Source: Candidatus Bathyarchaeota archaeon (GTDB lineage Archaea; Thermoproteota; Bathyarchaeia; 40CM-2-53-6; RBG-13-38-9). From it: a stretch of 14,229 nt of DNA. The notes under the pieces are model-generated. The model saw only the letters and a list, made by a program, of their open reading frames with translations, did not search any database and was not told the origin of the DNA. The position numbers were made by a program, and so were the translations under genes. Each line of letters opens with the position of its first letter. Position 1 is the stretch's first letter. Location of the stretch: positions 1 to 14,229 of the forward strand of contig JAOZGV010000074.1 of the NCBI GenBank assembly GCA_026015225.1, in the 5' to 3' direction. Shown here one piece after another: positions 13,676-14,229 of the stretch.

Positions 13676-14229
13676 TTAAGAAGAATTGCTTTCCAGCAAC
13701 CTTACCATTTTTATCTCTTCCAATGAAGAAATTTCCTGCAAAATTTTTTTTGAAATCTCGCCATCAACCTCAATTGCCATAAAAGCGTCCCTACCTTTGG
13801 CTTTTCTTGAAACATTCATCGAGGCTATATTTGCTCCATATTTGCTAAGTAAACCAGTTACATTCGCAACAATCCCAGGTTTATCTTTATGTAAAGTAAT
13901 TATTGTATTATAATCGCCGGTCAATTCTGTCGAAAAGCCATTAATTTCAACAATCACAACATTCCCTCCACCAACAGAGCTTGCTATAATCTCGATTTTA
14001 GGCACTACCTTACCTTTAATTATAATTTTTACAGTGTTGGAATGATATTCATTACCCAGATCAATTTTTCTAAATGAGATTTTAATATTCTTCTTTTTTG
14101 CTATATCTAAAGCATCCCTTATTCGTTCATCATCAGCCTTGAGACCTAAGAGACCCGATACTATTGCAAGGTCAGTTCCATGCCCTCTATATGTTTCAGC
14201 GAAAGAACCATGGAAAAGAATTGTAACTT
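13676..14229 (-). CDS. sdaAB: L-serine dehydratase, iron-sulfur-dependent, beta subunit (5' end beyond the window)
   Basis: Partner of SdaAA in the two-subunit serine dehydratase. The reading frame stays open to the right edge, giving 184 visible codons. The first roughly 40-50 residues are missing, because family members have about 220 aa. Reading in from the edge shows the conserved LFHGSFAET, RGHGTDLAIVSGLLG and DDERI segments of the beta subunit. A C-terminal ACT domain follows (from about TIITLHKDKPGIVANVTGLL to the end), which usually binds an amino acid or mediates subunit contact. A GTG at 14003-14005 lies inside the conserved region and is not the start. Stop TAA. The order beta then alpha matches common sda operons. 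Confidence 0.92.
   Translation of the reverse strand, partial: VTILFHGSFAETYRGHGTDLAIVSGLLGLKADDERIRDALDIAKKKNIKISFRKIDLGNEYHSNTVKIIIKGKVVPKIEIIASSVGGGNVVIVEINGFSTELTGDYNTIITLHKDKPGIVANVTGLLSKYGANIASMNVSRKAKGRDAFMAIEVDGEISKKILQEISSLEEIKMVRLLESNSS

Noticed and set aside
13676..14005. A short 109-residue ACT-domain protein starting at GTG 14005
   Set aside because: The same frame continues without a stop to the window edge and encodes conserved SdaAB motifs, so it is the C-terminal part of sdaAB.
1..14229. CRISPR arrays, insertion sequences or other mobile elements
   Set aside because: No regularly spaced direct repeats, transposase or integrase genes, or terminal inverted repeats with target duplications were seen.

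Overview
The window most likely comes from an AT-rich archaeon, probably an uncultured anaerobe. The evidence is TATA-like boxes without sigma70 elements, short U-tract terminators without GC-rich stems, TTG starts, and a twin-arginine, non-lipobox binding protein. A clostridial-type bacterium is not excluded, because the gene families here (Liv transporter, MttB superfamily, two-subunit glycine decarboxylase, Fe-S serine dehydratase) occur in both domains. All recognised genes are intact except sdaAB, which runs off the right edge.

Plus strand, 101-7824. First come three parts of a branched-chain-amino-acid-type ABC transporter: a Tat-exported binding protein and the LivG- and LivF-type ATPases. 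No permease is in the window. Next is a corrinoid methyltransferase block: an MtmB-family methyltransferase, a dimethylamine/monomethylamine-type corrinoid protein (DxHxxG), an MttB-superfamily methyltransferase, and an ornithine cyclodeaminase/mu-crystallin-family dehydrogenase. Both methyltransferases read through at full length with no in-frame UAG, so neither carries pyrrolysine. In the MtmB homologue the position equivalent to Pyl202 is Ser201 (TCC).

Minus strand, 14229-7920, convergent with the first block. In order of transcription it holds sdaAB (partial) and sdaAA (Fe-S L-serine dehydratase), a class V aminotransferase with an unusual five-cysteine insertion, and gcvPA-gcvPB (glycine decarboxylase P-protein subunits, overlapping by 4 bp). 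Both P-protein subunits have substitutions in motifs that are nearly invariant in ordinary glycine dehydrogenases.

Inferred working model: a methylated amine or betaine-like compound is imported, and its methyl groups pass to a corrinoid protein through two pyrrolysine-independent methyltransferases. The amino-acid residue and one-carbon units then flow through glycine, serine and pyruvate using the P-protein, aminotransferase and serine dehydratase. The reverse, assimilatory direction (one-carbon plus CO2 to glycine, serine and pyruvate) is equally compatible. GcvH, GcvT, GlyA, a corrinoid reactivase and a second methyltransferase (methylcorrinoid to H4F, H4MPT or CoM) are not in the window. 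The most notable point is the pyrrolysine-free MtmB homologue.
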